A DNA stretch of 64,000 nucleotides from Anthocerotibacter panamensis C109 (GTDB lineage: Bacteria > Cyanobacteriota > Cyanobacteriia > Gloeobacterales > Anthocerotibacteraceae). Below the pieces are notes generated by a model, which was not told the DNA's origin, ran no database searches, and was given only the letters and a program-made list of their open reading frames with translations. The position numbers and the translations under genes were made by a program. Of the stretch, positions 47,113 through 55,176 are shown in pieces (positions within the stretch are counted from its first letter, which is position 1; each line of letters opens with the position of its first letter). Location: positions 2,049,501 through 2,113,500 of the forward strand of contig NZ_CP062698.1 in NCBI RefSeq assembly GCF_018389385.1, given 5' to 3'.

Positions 47113-47478
47113 ATGCACGAGGTGGACATGACCAAAGCCCTGGTCCTCAGCCTCAAGGAATGGTGGGTCGCCTCGGGTCAGCCCAAGGTAGAACGGGTGC
47201 ATTTGGTCGTCGGTGCCTTCACCGGAGTCGAGCCCGTGAGTCTCGCCTTTGCTTTTGAGACTCAAAAGTGCGGGACTTTTTTAGAAGCAGCAGCCTTGGT
47301 GATCCGCGAGACGCCCTTCATTGCCTACTGCCAACCCTGCCGCCAGGAATATCAGCCCGCAATCGGGACGTGCTACGGCTGCCCTACCTGTGGTAGTCCT
47401 CTGGAAGAGATCCGCTCCGGGCGCGAACTCAAAATTGACCATGTGGAGTACAGCCAGCCAGGAGTTGCCCATGCATGA
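47113..47478 (+). CDS. hypA: HypA-type nickel chaperone (GhaA)
   Basis: A 121-residue HypA homologue, two nucleotides after gdmH. It starts [10 protein letters not shown], with the Ni-binding His2, and has the zinc domain [11 protein letters not shown] and GCPTCGSP (two CxxC pairs). No hydrogenase genes are nearby, so its client is most likely GdmH, as shown for the GhaA/GhaB pair of cyanobacterial guanidine operons. Its 3' end overlaps hypB by 8 nt. Confidence 0.93.
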   Translation: MHEVDMTKALVLSLKEWWVASGQPKVERVHLVVGAFTGVEPVSLAFAFETQKCGTFLEAAALVIRETPFIAYCQPCRQEYQPAIGTCYGCPTCGSPLEEIRSGRELKIDHVEYSQPGVAHA

Positions 47479-48172
47479 AGTATTTGACGCCGTTTTAGGA
47501 ACTAATCTGCTCCATGCCAATCAGCACTTGGCTGACCACAACCGAGCGCACTTCGACGAAATGGGTGTTTTCTGCGTCAACCTCATGTCCGGTCCCGGTG
47601 CGGGCAAAACGTCCCTACTCGAAAAAGCCCTAGTGGACCTCAAAAACCATTTCCGGGTTGCGGTCATCGAAGGGGACATGACCACCCAACTCGATGCTGA
47701 ACGTCTCCGAGCCACCGGAGTCCCGGTCATCGCTATCAACACAGGCCGCGCCTGCCATCTCGATGCCAAGATGGTCCATGGTGGACTACACTTGTTGGCC
47801 CGAGAAGCGAGCCTGGACCAGTTCGACCTGCTTATCGTCGAGAATGTGGGTAATCTGGTTTGCCCCGCCGAATTTGAGGTTGGGGAGCACTGCAAAATCG
47901 CCCTACTTTCAATCACCGAAGGCGAAGATAAGCCCCTCAAGTATCCGTTGATGTTTCACGAGGCGGACTGCGTGGTGGTAACCAAACTAGACCTCGCCCC
48001 CTATCTGGATTTTGACCGGGTCAAGCTGGAAGCTAATCTTCATGAGATCAATCCCGAAGCGCCCATCTTTTGGGTTTCCAGTAAAAACGGGTCGGGGTTG
48101 GGCGACTGGCTCCACTGGTTAGCGCAACGCGTCTATACCCATCGGGCGGCTCAACCCCTAGCCGTCAGCTAA
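47471..48172 (+). CDS. hypB: HypB-type nickel GTPase (GhaB)
   Basis: A 233-residue HypB homologue that supplies Ni with GTP hydrolysis. ATG 47471 has GGAG at 6 nt; a longer frame upstream lies within hypA. G1 is [12 protein letters not shown], the switch region is [14 protein letters not shown], and [12 protein letters not shown] with [16 protein letters not shown] is the metal-site region. [11 protein letters not shown] is the G4 motif. The His-rich N-terminal nickel store found in many HypBs is absent. Confidence 0.94.
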   Translation: MHEVFDAVLGTNLLHANQHLADHNRAHFDEMGVFCVNLMSGPGAGKTSLLEKALVDLKNHFRVAVIEGDMTTQLDAERLRATGVPVIAINTGRACHLDAKMVHGGLHLLAREASLDQFDLLIVENVGNLVCPAEFEVGEHCKIALLSITEGEDKPLKYPLMFHEADCVVVTKLDLAPYLDFDRVKLEANLHEINPEAPIFWVSSKNGSGLGDWLHWLAQRVYTHRAAQPLAVS

Positions 48173-48196
48173 CGATTCTGTACGAGTGAGGAACCC

Positions 48197-49228
48197 ATGG
48201 CTAACCATTACCTGCGCCGCTTGCTTCTGCCCCTCCTGCTTCCCTTCTGGCTCTTGACGGCCTGTCAGTCAAGTACGCCCACCGCCACCGCTCCCGCCAC
48301 GAGTACGACTACTGTGAAGCTGGGTTTCAGCGCTTGGCCCGGTTGGTTTCCGTGGCAAGTAGCCGAGGAGAAGGGGCTGTTTGCAAAAAATGGGGTCAAG
48401 GTCGAGTTGGTTTGGTTCGAGGGCTACCTGGATTCGATCAATGCGCTAGCGGGCGGAAAATTGGACGCCAATTCCCAGACTCTCAACGATACGCTCAGTT
48501 CTGTCGCCGCCGGGGCTGAGCAGGTCATCGTCCTGGTCAATGACAACTCCACCGGCAATGACAAGATCATCGTCAAAGCAGGTATCACCTCCGTCAAAGA
48601 CCTCAAGGGCAAGAAAGTCGCCGCAGAACTGGGCACCGTGGACCACTACTTGCTGCTGTTGGGCTTGGAGAAAGAAGGACTGAGCCCCAAAGACATCAAC
48701 TTCCAGCCTTTGGAGACAGGGGCAGCGGCAGCGGCTTTTGTCTCCGGGAAACTCGATGCCGTCGGGGTCTTCGCGCCCTTTACGACCACCGCGCTCAAGC
48801 GCTCCGGCTCAAAAGCCCTCTTCACCTCTAAAGAATTCCCCGGTGCGATCCCTGACCATCTGGTTTTCACCAAAAAATTCGTCACCGAACACCCCGAAGA
48901 AGTCCAGAAACTTGTCACCACGTGGTATGACACCCTCGACTACATCAAAGCCAACCCCGCTGAAGCAGTACAGATCATGGCGAAGCGGGCTGGGGTCACA
49001 CCCGCAGAATACCAAGACTACGATAGCGGAACCACGATTTTTACCCTCCAGCAAAACCTACAAGCCTTTGCCCCCGGCGACGACATCACCCACCTCAACT
49101 TCGCCGCCAACCGTATCACCGACTTCCTAGTGCGCTCTGGGTTGACCAAGACCAAAGCAAAACTAGAGGGTATCCTGGATGACCGCTTCGTTAAGGAATA
49201 TGCCAAACAAAAAGGGGCCACGCCCTAG
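48197..49228 (+). CDS. ABC transporter substrate-binding lipoprotein (guanidine-operon type)
   Basis: A 343-residue lipoprotein of the NitT/TauT/SsuA group. The signal peptide ends in lipobox LLTAC, with acylated Cys23, then a Ser/Thr/Ala-rich linker. Binding-domain motifs include VKLGFSAWPGWFPWQVAEEKG, GKLDANSQTLNDTL and GKLDAVGVFAPFTTTAL. In cyanobacterial guanidine operons this transporter type imports guanidine. It lies 24 nt after hypB. Confidence 0.93.
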   Translation: MANHYLRRLLLPLLLPFWLLTACQSSTPTATAPATSTTTVKLGFSAWPGWFPWQVAEEKGLFAKNGVKVELVWFEGYLDSINALAGGKLDANSQTLNDTLSSVAAGAEQVIVLVNDNSTGNDKIIVKAGITSVKDLKGKKVAAELGTVDHYLLLLGLEKEGLSPKDINFQPLETGAAAAAFVSGKLDAVGVFAPFTTTALKRSGSKALFTSKEFPGAIPDHLVFTKKFVTEHPEEVQKLVTTWYDTLDYIKANPAEAVQIMAKRAGVTPAEYQDYDSGTTIFTLQQNLQAFAPGDDITHLNFAANRITDFLVRSGLTKTKAKLEGILDDRFVKEYAKQKGATP

Positions 49229-49298
49229 CCGTTTGGTAGCGCTCCCGACGCAGCTGCTTTGAGGTTCCCTGCATAGTAGAAAAAACCGGAGTTTCAGG

Positions 49299-50150
49299 AT
49301 GAGCGCGACCACCGATGCTGCTACCCAAGAAACGTTGAGCGATAGGCCCTTGCGCCGCTTTCTGGCTCCGGCTCGCTTCTGGCGGCTGCGCGAGGAGGTT
49401 TCGCCCCGGCTCTATAGCCTGCTGGGGGTGGCCTCGGTGGCCGTGCCCTTGCTGGCTTGGACGCTGTTGAGCCTGAGTGGTTGGGTCGAGCCCCTGTTCT
49501 TGCCTAGTCCCTTTAAAGTCCTTCAGGCGTTTGTCACCCTGTTCACCGATAAGGGGCTGTTGGTAGATGTCGGGGTGAGCCTTGCTCGGGTGAGTGGAGG
49601 ATTTTTTCTCGGGGCGTTGGTCGCGATTCCCTTAGGTCTGTTGATGGGCAGCTTCAAGAGTTTTCAGGCTGCCTTTGAACCGGCTATTGGACTGGTGCGC
49701 TATATGCCTGCTACGGCCTTCATTCCGCTGTTGATCCTCTGGTTGGGGATTGGAGAGCCGACCAAACTGGCCTTGATTTTTATCGGCACGGTCTTCTTCA
49801 ACACGCTGATGGTTGCAGACGCCGCCCGCCTTGTGCCCAAAGACCTGATCAATGTCTCCTACACCCTGGGAGCCAACCGCCGTCAAGTTTTCTTTCAGGT
49901 CCTCATCCCCCATGCGCTCCCAGGCATCCTTGACGCCTTGCGGGTCAATATGGCCGCCGCCTGGAATCTGGTGATCGTCTCAGAACTGGTCGCGGCTCAA
50001 TCGGGGCTTGGCTATCAGATCCTGCGGGCTCAGAAATTTTTACTCACCGACAATATCTTCGTCGGTCTAATCTTAATTGGCTTGATTGGCCTGCTGACCG
50101 ATCTTTGCTTTGGCTGGCTCAGGAGCACCCTAGCCGCGTGGGCAGATTAG
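49299..50150 (+). CDS. ABC transporter permease (guanidine-operon type)
   Basis: A 283-residue inner-membrane permease of the NitT/TauT family with about six helices (LYSLLGVASVAVPLLAW onward). The cytoplasmic EAA loop reads LGANRRQVFFQVLIPHALPGI, which contacts the ATPase. It lies between the binding protein and ATPase genes; its stop is one nucleotide before the ATPase start, indicating coupling. Confidence 0.95.
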   Translation: MSATTDAATQETLSDRPLRRFLAPARFWRLREEVSPRLYSLLGVASVAVPLLAWTLLSLSGWVEPLFLPSPFKVLQAFVTLFTDKGLLVDVGVSLARVSGGFFLGALVAIPLGLLMGSFKSFQAAFEPAIGLVRYMPATAFIPLLILWLGIGEPTKLALIFIGTVFFNTLMVADAARLVPKDLINVSYTLGANRRQVFFQVLIPHALPGILDALRVNMAAAWNLVIVSELVAAQSGLGYQILRAQKFLLTDNIFVGLILIGLIGLLTDLCFGWLRSTLAAWAD

Positions 50151-50151
50151 T

Positions 50152-50931
50152 ATGGCCCCGCTCCTCGAAGTATCCGGGCTCGTCAAAACGTTTCCCACCA
50201 AAGGAACGCCTCTTTTGGTATTAGATCACATCGATATGGTGGTCCGGCGCGAGGAGTTTGTATCGATAGTCGGCGCTTCTGGTTCGGGCAAGTCCACGCT
50301 ATTAAACATCATCGCTGGTTTGGTGCCTGCTTCCTCGGGTACCGTGCGGCTTCAGGGGCAGACGGTGACCGGACCGGGACCGGATTTGGGGATGGTTTTT
50401 CAGAGCTATACGCTCTATCCGTGGCTGACCGTCGCCCAGAATATCGGCTTTGGCCCGCGCCTCGAAGGGCAGCGTAAGCGCGAAATTGCCGAGCGGGTGG
50501 CTTATTACATGGATGTGGTTGGTCTGAGCAAGTTTGCAGAGGCCCTGCCTAAGCAGCTCTCCGGCGGGATGAAGCAGCGTGTCGCCATTGCCCGCGCCCT
50601 CGCCAACGAGCCACAAGTCTTGCTGATGGATGAACCGTTCGGAGCTTTAGATGCCCAGACCCGTAGCCTCCTTCAGGAATTTATGCTCCAGATCTGGCGC
50701 GAGACCAAAAAAACCATCCTGATGATCACCCACGATATCGAAGAAGCCATCTTCTTGAGCCAGCGGGTCTATGTGCTCTCCTCCCAGCCTGGACGCGTCA
50801 AGGCCGAACTCCCCGTTCCCTTGACCGGCGAGCGCACTCCCGACAGCAAGGAAGACCCCCAATTTCAACAACTCGCCCATGAACTACGTAATCTTCTGCG
50901 CCAAGAAGCCCTGCACACCCTGGACCACTAG
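50152..50931 (+). CDS. ABC transporter ATP-binding protein (guanidine-operon type)
   Basis: A 259-residue ATPase of the NitT/TauT group. Walker A is GASGSGKST, the Q-loop is in MVFQSYTLYPW, the signature is LSGGMKQRVAIARAL, Walker B is VLLMDEPFGALDAQT, and the H-loop is MITHDIEEAIFL, all intact. It energises import through the preceding permease. It is the last gene of the operon; a terminator follows at 51028. Confidence 0.96.
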   Translation: MAPLLEVSGLVKTFPTKGTPLLVLDHIDMVVRREEFVSIVGASGSGKSTLLNIIAGLVPASSGTVRLQGQTVTGPGPDLGMVFQSYTLYPWLTVAQNIGFGPRLEGQRKREIAERVAYYMDVVGLSKFAEALPKQLSGGMKQRVAIARALANEPQVLLMDEPFGALDAQTRSLLQEFMLQIWRETKKTILMITHDIEEAIFLSQRVYVLSSQPGRVKAELPVPLTGERTPDSKEDPQFQQLAHELRNLLRQEALHTLDH

Positions 50932-51027
50932 CTAGGCTGTGACCACGATCACTGCTTTCCCCTTCCAAAAGCCGGATTATAGGCGTGTTGAGTTCCTGAC
51001 CACCCTACGTAATCAATATCCCCCACC

Positions 51028-51057
51028 GCCCCTGGCTCGACCGGGGGCTTATATTTT
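51028..51057 (+). terminator. Intrinsic terminator of the guanidine operon
   Basis: GCCCCTGG (51028-51035) pairs with CCGGGGGC (51041-51048) around a CTCGA loop, followed by TTATATTTT. It lies 97 nt after the last transporter gene. Confidence 0.75.
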
Positions 51058-51418
51058 GGAGCCAAAGGCCGGAGTCAAGCGTCCCCTTAGAACAAATAAC
51101 AATATCCATCTCGGACTATAATCTTAAGAACTTCCAGACCAAGCGTTTCTCTTGTACCCTCCTTTTCCTGAGTACACTGTATGCTCTGTTACTGTGCATC
51201 CTGGATTTTGGGTAATATACTAACAAGAAAGTCAAGCGTTATGCGTTTTGAAGGGTTGCTTCACTGGCTGGAGATAGTTTATGATGACGCTCTGCCTATC
51301 GACGTTTGCTCCACCCCACGAGTAAAATAAAGCAACTCGAATCTGGAACGCTTGTTTATTTTCCTGTTATGTTTAAACTAGATAAGTCTCCCAACTCAAT
51401 CGGATGGAGGAGTAGCGG
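51058..51418. other. Intergenic region upstream of unknown/dockerin pair
   Basis: No gene seen. The stretch is AT-richer than its surroundings and holds a TATACT (51216-51221) without a clear -35, so I cannot place a promoter firmly. The unusually strong GGAGGAG at 51406-51412 serves the following TTG. Confidence 0.4.
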
Positions 51419-52186
51419 TTGTCCTACATAATTTCACGCACGGCCTATTTCACCCCCAAGCAAAGGGGTGGAGCCTACGAAACCCGCTACCTGACAGTGG
51501 TAGACTTATGGGAGCCTGACAAGAATATGGCCCGCAAGTTTACTCGCTATCCCACATCGACCATCAAGAAACTCCAGGCACAAGGAATTGAGGATGCCGA
51601 GGTGATTGAAATATTGACTCCTGAGGAAGAAGCTGAACGTTTAGGCCAATTCCCCAATCCTGAACCTGAGGCTGAGACCGCACAGTCTCAAGTCGTCAAC
51701 ACGCCAAATATGCAGCTAAAGCTCCGTGTCCCTACCCCCAAGCGCTTACAAGCCTCAGAAGACCAGACCGATCTGGAAATAGAATCAGCACAGCGCCCCA
51801 AACCACAGCCGGTCCGGCGCGATAGGGTATTGACGCGCTTTGATGAAGTGGCTCCGGTAACAGGGGGTCCGCAACGCGGATATGTCCATCTCGGGCGAGC
51901 CAACAACGGATCAGAGCGCCTGGAGAGCATGAAGTGTAAGGATGCTGTTAGTTTCACTTACTACTATCCCTCAGGGCAGGACCTAGGTCAGATTTTTGTA
52001 TGCTGGTATGCCCTCAAAGATGGGCGGGTAATGCCCAGTCTAGAGGCGTTTGGAGATACCTGGATTGCCCTCAGATATATGCTGGATGTGGTCCAGGCAG
52101 TGGCAAATATAGACTTTAATGGGTTTACACCCGCCGATCTCTGTTCAATGCTAGAAGACCTAGGCTTCCGCGATATGACCGCATGA
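51419..52186 (+). CDS. Two-domain protein of unknown function
   Basis: A 255-residue protein starting with TTG, supported by a strong GGAGGAG 6 nt upstream. The N-terminal ~65 residues form a domain with an ETRYLTVVDLWEPD strand; residues ~66-130 are a low-complexity linker (Glu-, Pro- and Gln-rich, EPEAETAQSQ; RPKPQPVRR). The C-terminal ~120 residues form another domain (VSFTYYYPSGQDLGQIFVC, MLEDLGFRDM). No signal peptide. Its stop overlaps the start of the dockerin gene (ATGA), indicating translational coupling. No family recognised. Confidence 0.75.
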   Translation: MSYIISRTAYFTPKQRGGAYETRYLTVVDLWEPDKNMARKFTRYPTSTIKKLQAQGIEDAEVIEILTPEEEAERLGQFPNPEPEAETAQSQVVNTPNMQLKLRVPTPKRLQASEDQTDLEIESAQRPKPQPVRRDRVLTRFDEVAPVTGGPQRGYVHLGRANNGSERLESMKCKDAVSFTYYYPSGQDLGQIFVCWYALKDGRVMPSLEAFGDTWIALRYMLDVVQAVANIDFNGFTPADLCSMLEDLGFRDMTA

Positions 52187-53241
52187 GAAACTGGCCGCTT
52201 TGGCTCACCGTCTTGGCGGGGGTTGTGCTGGCTCCTAGTCTGTGGGCAGATCCTGGCGATGTCAATGGGGATGGCAAAGCGGATCAGTACGATTTGCAGG
52301 TATTGCAGCAGTATCTCAAGGGCAAAGCCCTGCTCACTTGGCCTCAGACTCAGGCTGCCGATCTCAATGAAGATGGTCTGGTAGACCAGCAAGACGTGGC
52401 CCTCCTCCAGCAGCACCTCGCCCCCAAAAGCATCCCGGCAGTGACGGCAGGACGGGAGCGTAACGGTGGCGGACGGGTCATCGACCAAAAAACGGGCCAA
52501 CCCCTAGCTGGAGCTGTGGTTGCGGTGCCCGATGAAAAGATCCAGGTGACTACAGACGACGAGGGTCGCTTTACTTTACCGCAGCCGGTTAAAAGCGACC
52601 GGATTTTAACGGTCAAAGCGGGTCGTTATGCTCCATTTTCTCTGACCCTCAACAAAGAACAGGGAGTGCCACAACAGCTAGGGCTGGAGCAGTTGACCGC
52701 TCGGGTGAGCGTTCTGGATGACGAAGTGCGCCATCTGGGTGACGATGCATTCGATCCGAGCTCAGCCAATGCTGGGGACTTCCGGTTACCCACCGAGGGA
52801 ACTAACCTCCGACGCACCTTCTCCTTGACCGCGCTACCTGACCAGGACCCTTACCTCAAGATCGGTTCTCTCATCGGGATAGATACCCCCGACTCCGTAC
52901 TGGCTGGTCAATCCAAACTCCCGGCGCAAAATACCTTCCGCGATACGCCGACTGCCGCTTTTCGGGTGTACCTCAACGGTACCTTGGCTAAGAGGATCAC
53001 CGTCAATGGGGACAATGTCATCATTCCGCTACCCCGTTGGCTACTCAAGCTCGGCACCAATGAAGTTGTTTTGGCGACAGCGAGTTCTGACCCAGGGAAG
53101 TTGGGCAATGCCCAGAACCTAGACGGAGCGCTGCTTAACCGTGCTACTACCGGGATTGGCTACGATGACATCGAGCTCGCTCATGTCCTCTTGGTCATCC
53201 CCAACCGCGAGGAGCGTACCTTTTTTACCGCCCAGCCGTGA
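52183..53241 (+). CDS. Exported dockerin type I protein with carboxypeptidase-regulatory-like domain
   Basis: A 352-residue exported protein with a signal peptide (about 1-22, ending WA). Two calcium-binding F-hand repeats follow, D26-x-N28-x-D30 to D37 and D60-x-N62-x-D64 to D71, the layout of a dockerin type I domain. Then comes a carboxypeptidase regulatory-like beta-sandwich (VIDQKTGQPLAGAVVAVPDEK; DDEGRFTLPQP), and a C-terminal beta-rich part (NTFRDTPTAAFRVYLNGTL; GYDDIELAHVLLVIP) like a carbohydrate-interaction or galactose-binding fold. Dockerins bind cohesins in cellulosomes, but no cohesin is encoded nearby. It is coupled to the previous gene. Confidence 0.85.
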   Translation: MRNWPLWLTVLAGVVLAPSLWADPGDVNGDGKADQYDLQVLQQYLKGKALLTWPQTQAADLNEDGLVDQQDVALLQQHLAPKSIPAVTAGRERNGGGRVIDQKTGQPLAGAVVAVPDEKIQVTTDDEGRFTLPQPVKSDRILTVKAGRYAPFSLTLNKEQGVPQQLGLEQLTARVSVLDDEVRHLGDDAFDPSSANAGDFRLPTEGTNLRRTFSLTALPDQDPYLKIGSLIGIDTPDSVLAGQSKLPAQNTFRDTPTAAFRVYLNGTLAKRITVNGDNVIIPLPRWLLKLGTNEVVLATASSDPGKLGNAQNLDGALLNRATTGIGYDDIELAHVLLVIPNREERTFFTAQP

Positions 53242-53299
53242 ATTGAGCCTATGCGCCCAGCGCTTTCTTGGATCTTGACTGTCTGTATGTGCGCCCTGC

Positions 53300-53737
53300 T
53301 CAGAGCGAGGAAGCGGTCCGGTCTAGTTTGACCACCAACACCGAACACCAACTCTCCGCAACCACCTGAGAGCTTACTGACCCTTTCAACACCCGCTCTA
53401 CTCCTTTGAGTCCCCGCGAACCAATAATAATGAGGTCGGCTTTGTAGATGCGCGCAAGACGCAGGATTTCATCCGCCGGGTCTCCCATGACGACTTCGCG
53501 CTCGACCGGGTAAGGCAAGTCTTTGGTCAGGGCATCAAAGAAATGCTCGATGTCTTGAAAAATGCTGACCTCATCGCCATTGCCAGGTACGTCCAAGGGA
53601 GTGTCAAAATCGGGGGGTGTCATGGCATGGGCCAGCACCAGACGGCAGTGCACGGGAAGGTTTAAGTCCCCGAGGCTGTCAAGAACCCGATTGGCTGTGG
53701 GGGCATGGTCTACAGCGACCAGAACAGTGTTGAGCAT
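53300..53737 (-). CDS. Universal stress protein (UspA family)
   Basis: A 145-residue single-domain USP. The N-terminal TVLVAVDHAPTANRVL and the C-terminal ATP-binding motif IIIGSRGLKGVERVLKGSVS (G-x2-G-x9-G-S type) are present, suggesting an ATP-binding member. No partner gene is close by; the gene is convergent with the dockerin gene and divergent from the next one. Confidence 0.94.
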   Translation of the reverse strand: MLNTVLVAVDHAPTANRVLDSLGDLNLPVHCRLVLAHAMTPPDFDTPLDVPGNGDEVSIFQDIEHFFDALTKDLPYPVEREVVMGDPADEILRLARIYKADLIIIGSRGLKGVERVLKGSVSSQVVAESWCSVLVVKLDRTASSL

Positions 53738-53814
53738 GGCATTTCGCCTCTATACCTTTCACTTTAGCTTGTTCTTAGCTACTAAGACCCTCGCAGTCAA
53801 AGTATACAGAACGG

Positions 53815-54720
53815 GTGGGTAGAAGCTTGTCTGGGGTCACCCTGGGCGGTAAGCTCAGACAAACGCCCGCCGGTAGCCCCGTGACCCTCAAAAAAAACAT
53901 CCTCCAGGTCGGCTCCTTGGAATGGTATTACCTGGAGAGCTGCCCTAGTAGAGCAATCAGCCACCCGCCCGTCGTGTTCCTACATACCCTGGTCTCCCAG
54001 AGCTACGGTTGGCGCGAAGTGCTCCCTGCTTTGGCCCAGCGCGGGGTGCGGGCACTAGCTCCCGATTGGATTGGCTACGGGAATTCTGCCAAACCGGAGA
54101 AACAAGACTTTGCTTACACCTCAGAAAGACTCCTCCAGGCGCTTAACGACTTTCTAGATACCCTCGAACTGACGACATGCGCCTTAGTGGTCCAGGGCTT
54201 TTTGGGTGCAGTCGGTCTCCAGTACGCCCTCAGAAATCCCACACGGGTCACCCGACTTGCCATCCTGAACACGCCCCTCAGTACCCAAGCCCGCCTGCCC
54301 TGGAAAATCAAACAAATGGGTCTGCCGTTAGCAGGGGAGATGATGACCCAAGACCCCCTGCTGGTAGACCGGACCCTGGAGGGCGCAGGCGGCAAGGTCA
54401 TCCCCGAAAATCACCTTAGAGTCTACCGGCGTCCCTTCCTAGAAAGCTCCAACGCCGGACGTGCACTCCTTGCCACCATCCGCAATCTGGACCTCCCTCA
54501 GGCGATGACCGAACTGGAAGCGGGACTCCCCAAGTGGCAAGCCCCCACGCTACTCCTATGGGGTACCCGCGATCCCTGGCTCCCCGTCGCCATGGCAGAA
54601 GCCACCGCCCGCACCCTGCCCCAAGGGAAGATTATTCCCTTGGACCAAGCCGGACACTATCCCCAAGAGGATCAGCCAGAAGCGGTAGTCCAGGCGCTCG
54701 TTGACTTCCTCAGTCGCTAA
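53815..54720 (+). CDS. Alpha/beta hydrolase-fold protein lacking the nucleophile
   Basis: A 301-residue protein of haloalkane-dehalogenase-like layout: VVFLHTLVSQSYGWREVLPAL, APDWIGYGNSAKPEKQDFAYT, LWGTRDPWLPVAMAEAT and DQAGHYPQEDQPE. The nucleophile elbow, normally G-x-(S/D)-x-G (VVQDWGG in DhlA), reads VVQGFLGAVG, with Gly where the nucleophile should be. The acid and His positions appear kept. It starts with GTG 53815; a later GTG at 53881 is also possible. Catalysis by the standard mechanism is unlikely, so the role may be binding. Confidence 0.85.
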   Translation: MGRSLSGVTLGGKLRQTPAGSPVTLKKNILQVGSLEWYYLESCPSRAISHPPVVFLHTLVSQSYGWREVLPALAQRGVRALAPDWIGYGNSAKPEKQDFAYTSERLLQALNDFLDTLELTTCALVVQGFLGAVGLQYALRNPTRVTRLAILNTPLSTQARLPWKIKQMGLPLAGEMMTQDPLLVDRTLEGAGGKVIPENHLRVYRRPFLESSNAGRALLATIRNLDLPQAMTELEAGLPKWQAPTLLLWGTRDPWLPVAMAEATARTLPQGKIIPLDQAGHYPQEDQPEAVVQALVDFLSR

Positions 54721-54748
54721 TAGGAATAGAGCCAACTATCTCCTGTAC

Positions 54749-54865
54749 TCACCTGAGCGCCTGAACCAACCCGCTCATGAACAGGACCGCTAGGAGCGCC
54801 ACTAGGGGTGCGATTTCAATGGTGGGAGTAGGAGTAAGGTACTGGAGTATGCAGGGTCGTTTCAT
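54749..54865 (-). CDS. Possible 38-residue single-pass membrane protein
   Basis: Found by reading the gap after the hydrolase gene. It encodes a short basic N-terminus (MKRPCILQYLTPTPT) and one hydrophobic helix (about 17-36, IAPLVALLAVLFMSGLV) ending in QALR. Size and design match small photosystem subunits such as PsaJ, PsaM or the Gloeobacter-specific PsaZ, but I cannot match it to any of them. GGAG lies only one base before ATG, too close for an ideal ribosome site. Confidence 0.45.
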   Translation of the reverse strand: MKRPCILQYLTPTPTIEIAPLVALLAVLFMSGLVQALR

Positions 54866-55176
54866 TCTCCGCGTTAAAGACTCAAATTCAAGGATGAGGG
54901 ATGTACCCCCCGGATAAATGGCACTGACATAAATGACACAGCTTATTGCACGGTAAGTCTTGAAAACCTTGCCTGAAGATAATCCTAGCCAATTGAACTG
55001 ACATTTTTTTAGAACCCTGTCACCGCTTCATTGGGACTGTTTTCTCATCTAAATGAGAATGAAAAGACCCTGGGCAAGTATGCCCACTTATTTGCATAAA
55101 GCCTACCTTTCCCCCTCAGCTTTGGGAATATCATGCTCATGGAGTTTCTATGAACCCTTGGAGTGATTTAGAAAAC
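54866..55176. other. Intergenic region with a perfect inverted repeat
   Basis: No gene seen. At 55042-55059, TTCTCAT and ATGAGAA are perfect complements around a CTAA spacer; it could be an operator or a hairpin at the 3' end of the carotenoid oxygenase gene. Confidence 0.4.

Noticed and set aside
50939-51121. 60-codon frame after the guanidine transporter genes
   Set aside because: It contains the intrinsic terminator of the operon and has no ribosome site.
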